From: a virus
Reading direction: 5' to 3' (one strand)
Length of the DNA stretch: 31,527 bases
Virus record (IMG/VR): IMGVR_UViG_3300021963_000442
Span: 1 to 31,527 of that record
A program made the translations under genes and the position numbers. Under the pieces are notes generated by a model that worked only from the letters and a program-made list of their open reading frames with translations, was not told where the DNA came from and made no database searches. Shown one piece after another: positions 31,504-31,527 of the stretch (within the stretch, counting starts at the first letter, position 1; the number at the start of each line of letters is the position of its first letter).

Positions 31504-31527
31504 AAATATTTAATCCTTTTGTTATAC

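Overview
The window is a block of a large contractile-tailed bacteriophage genome of the T4-like (myovirus) superfamily. The evidence is a T4-type set on one contig: gp23-like major capsid protein, prohead protease/scaffold, gp19-like tail tube, gp5-like spike, gp27-like hub, gp53-like baseplate protein, UvsX, gp41 helicase, gp46/gp47, dCMP deaminase and a thymidylate synthase-family enzyme. The DNA is AT-rich, and almost no start codon is preceded by a Shine-Dalgarno sequence; A-rich upstream stretches take its place. That is typical of Bacteroidota genes, so I infer a Bacteroidota (perhaps flavobacterial) host. No portal, terminase, tail sheath, tRNA, integrase, insertion sequence or CRISPR array is visible.

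Layout. Positions 1-22743 are all on the plus strand and look like late genes. (a) 27-2921: a 964-residue protein combining a KxDG nucleotidyltransferase (ligase-like) domain, a cytidylyltransferase-like domain and a PD-(D/E)XK nuclease-like domain. (b) 2965-8057: ten small to medium genes, several with N-terminal or internal motifs resembling the T4 capsid-targeting sequence and its (L/I)xE protease site. I read this as a cassette of internal head proteins; it includes a Dps/ferritin-like protein. (c) 8122-14684: baseplate and tail proteins (gp53/LysM-like, hub, spike and two tail structural proteins). (d) 14704-15567: a DnaJ-type co-chaperone. (e) 15638-19245: a fused prohead protease-scaffold with a 14-residue tandem repeat, then the major capsid protein and a strong terminator. 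(f) 19391-22743: a basic repeat protein with a capsid-targeting-like N-terminus, two unknown proteins, the tail tube protein and an acidic protein.

At 22764-22790 a bidirectional terminator separates these from the convergent minus-strand block (22772-31503). Read in transcription order from the right edge, that block is UvsX recombinase, a small unknown, gp41-like helicase, an acidic unknown, gp47-like nuclease, a possible SET-like protein, gp46-like ATPase, a thymidylate synthase/dCMP hydroxymethylase-family enzyme, dCMP deaminase and an unknown. These genes overlap or abut, as in an operon for replication, recombination and nucleotide metabolism.

A recurring (C)GA(T)ATAAATA element lies 19-20 nt before the start codons at 2965, 15638 and 21551. 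It matches the T4 late promoter (TATAAATA), so the virion genes are probably driven by a phage late sigma factor. The most interesting themes are the apparent set of protease-processed, capsid-targeted proteins, the three-domain nucleic-acid enzyme at the left edge, the repeat-bearing scaffold and accessory head/tail proteins, and the Asp-for-Asn change in the thymidylate synthase-family enzyme that may alter its pyrimidine specificity.
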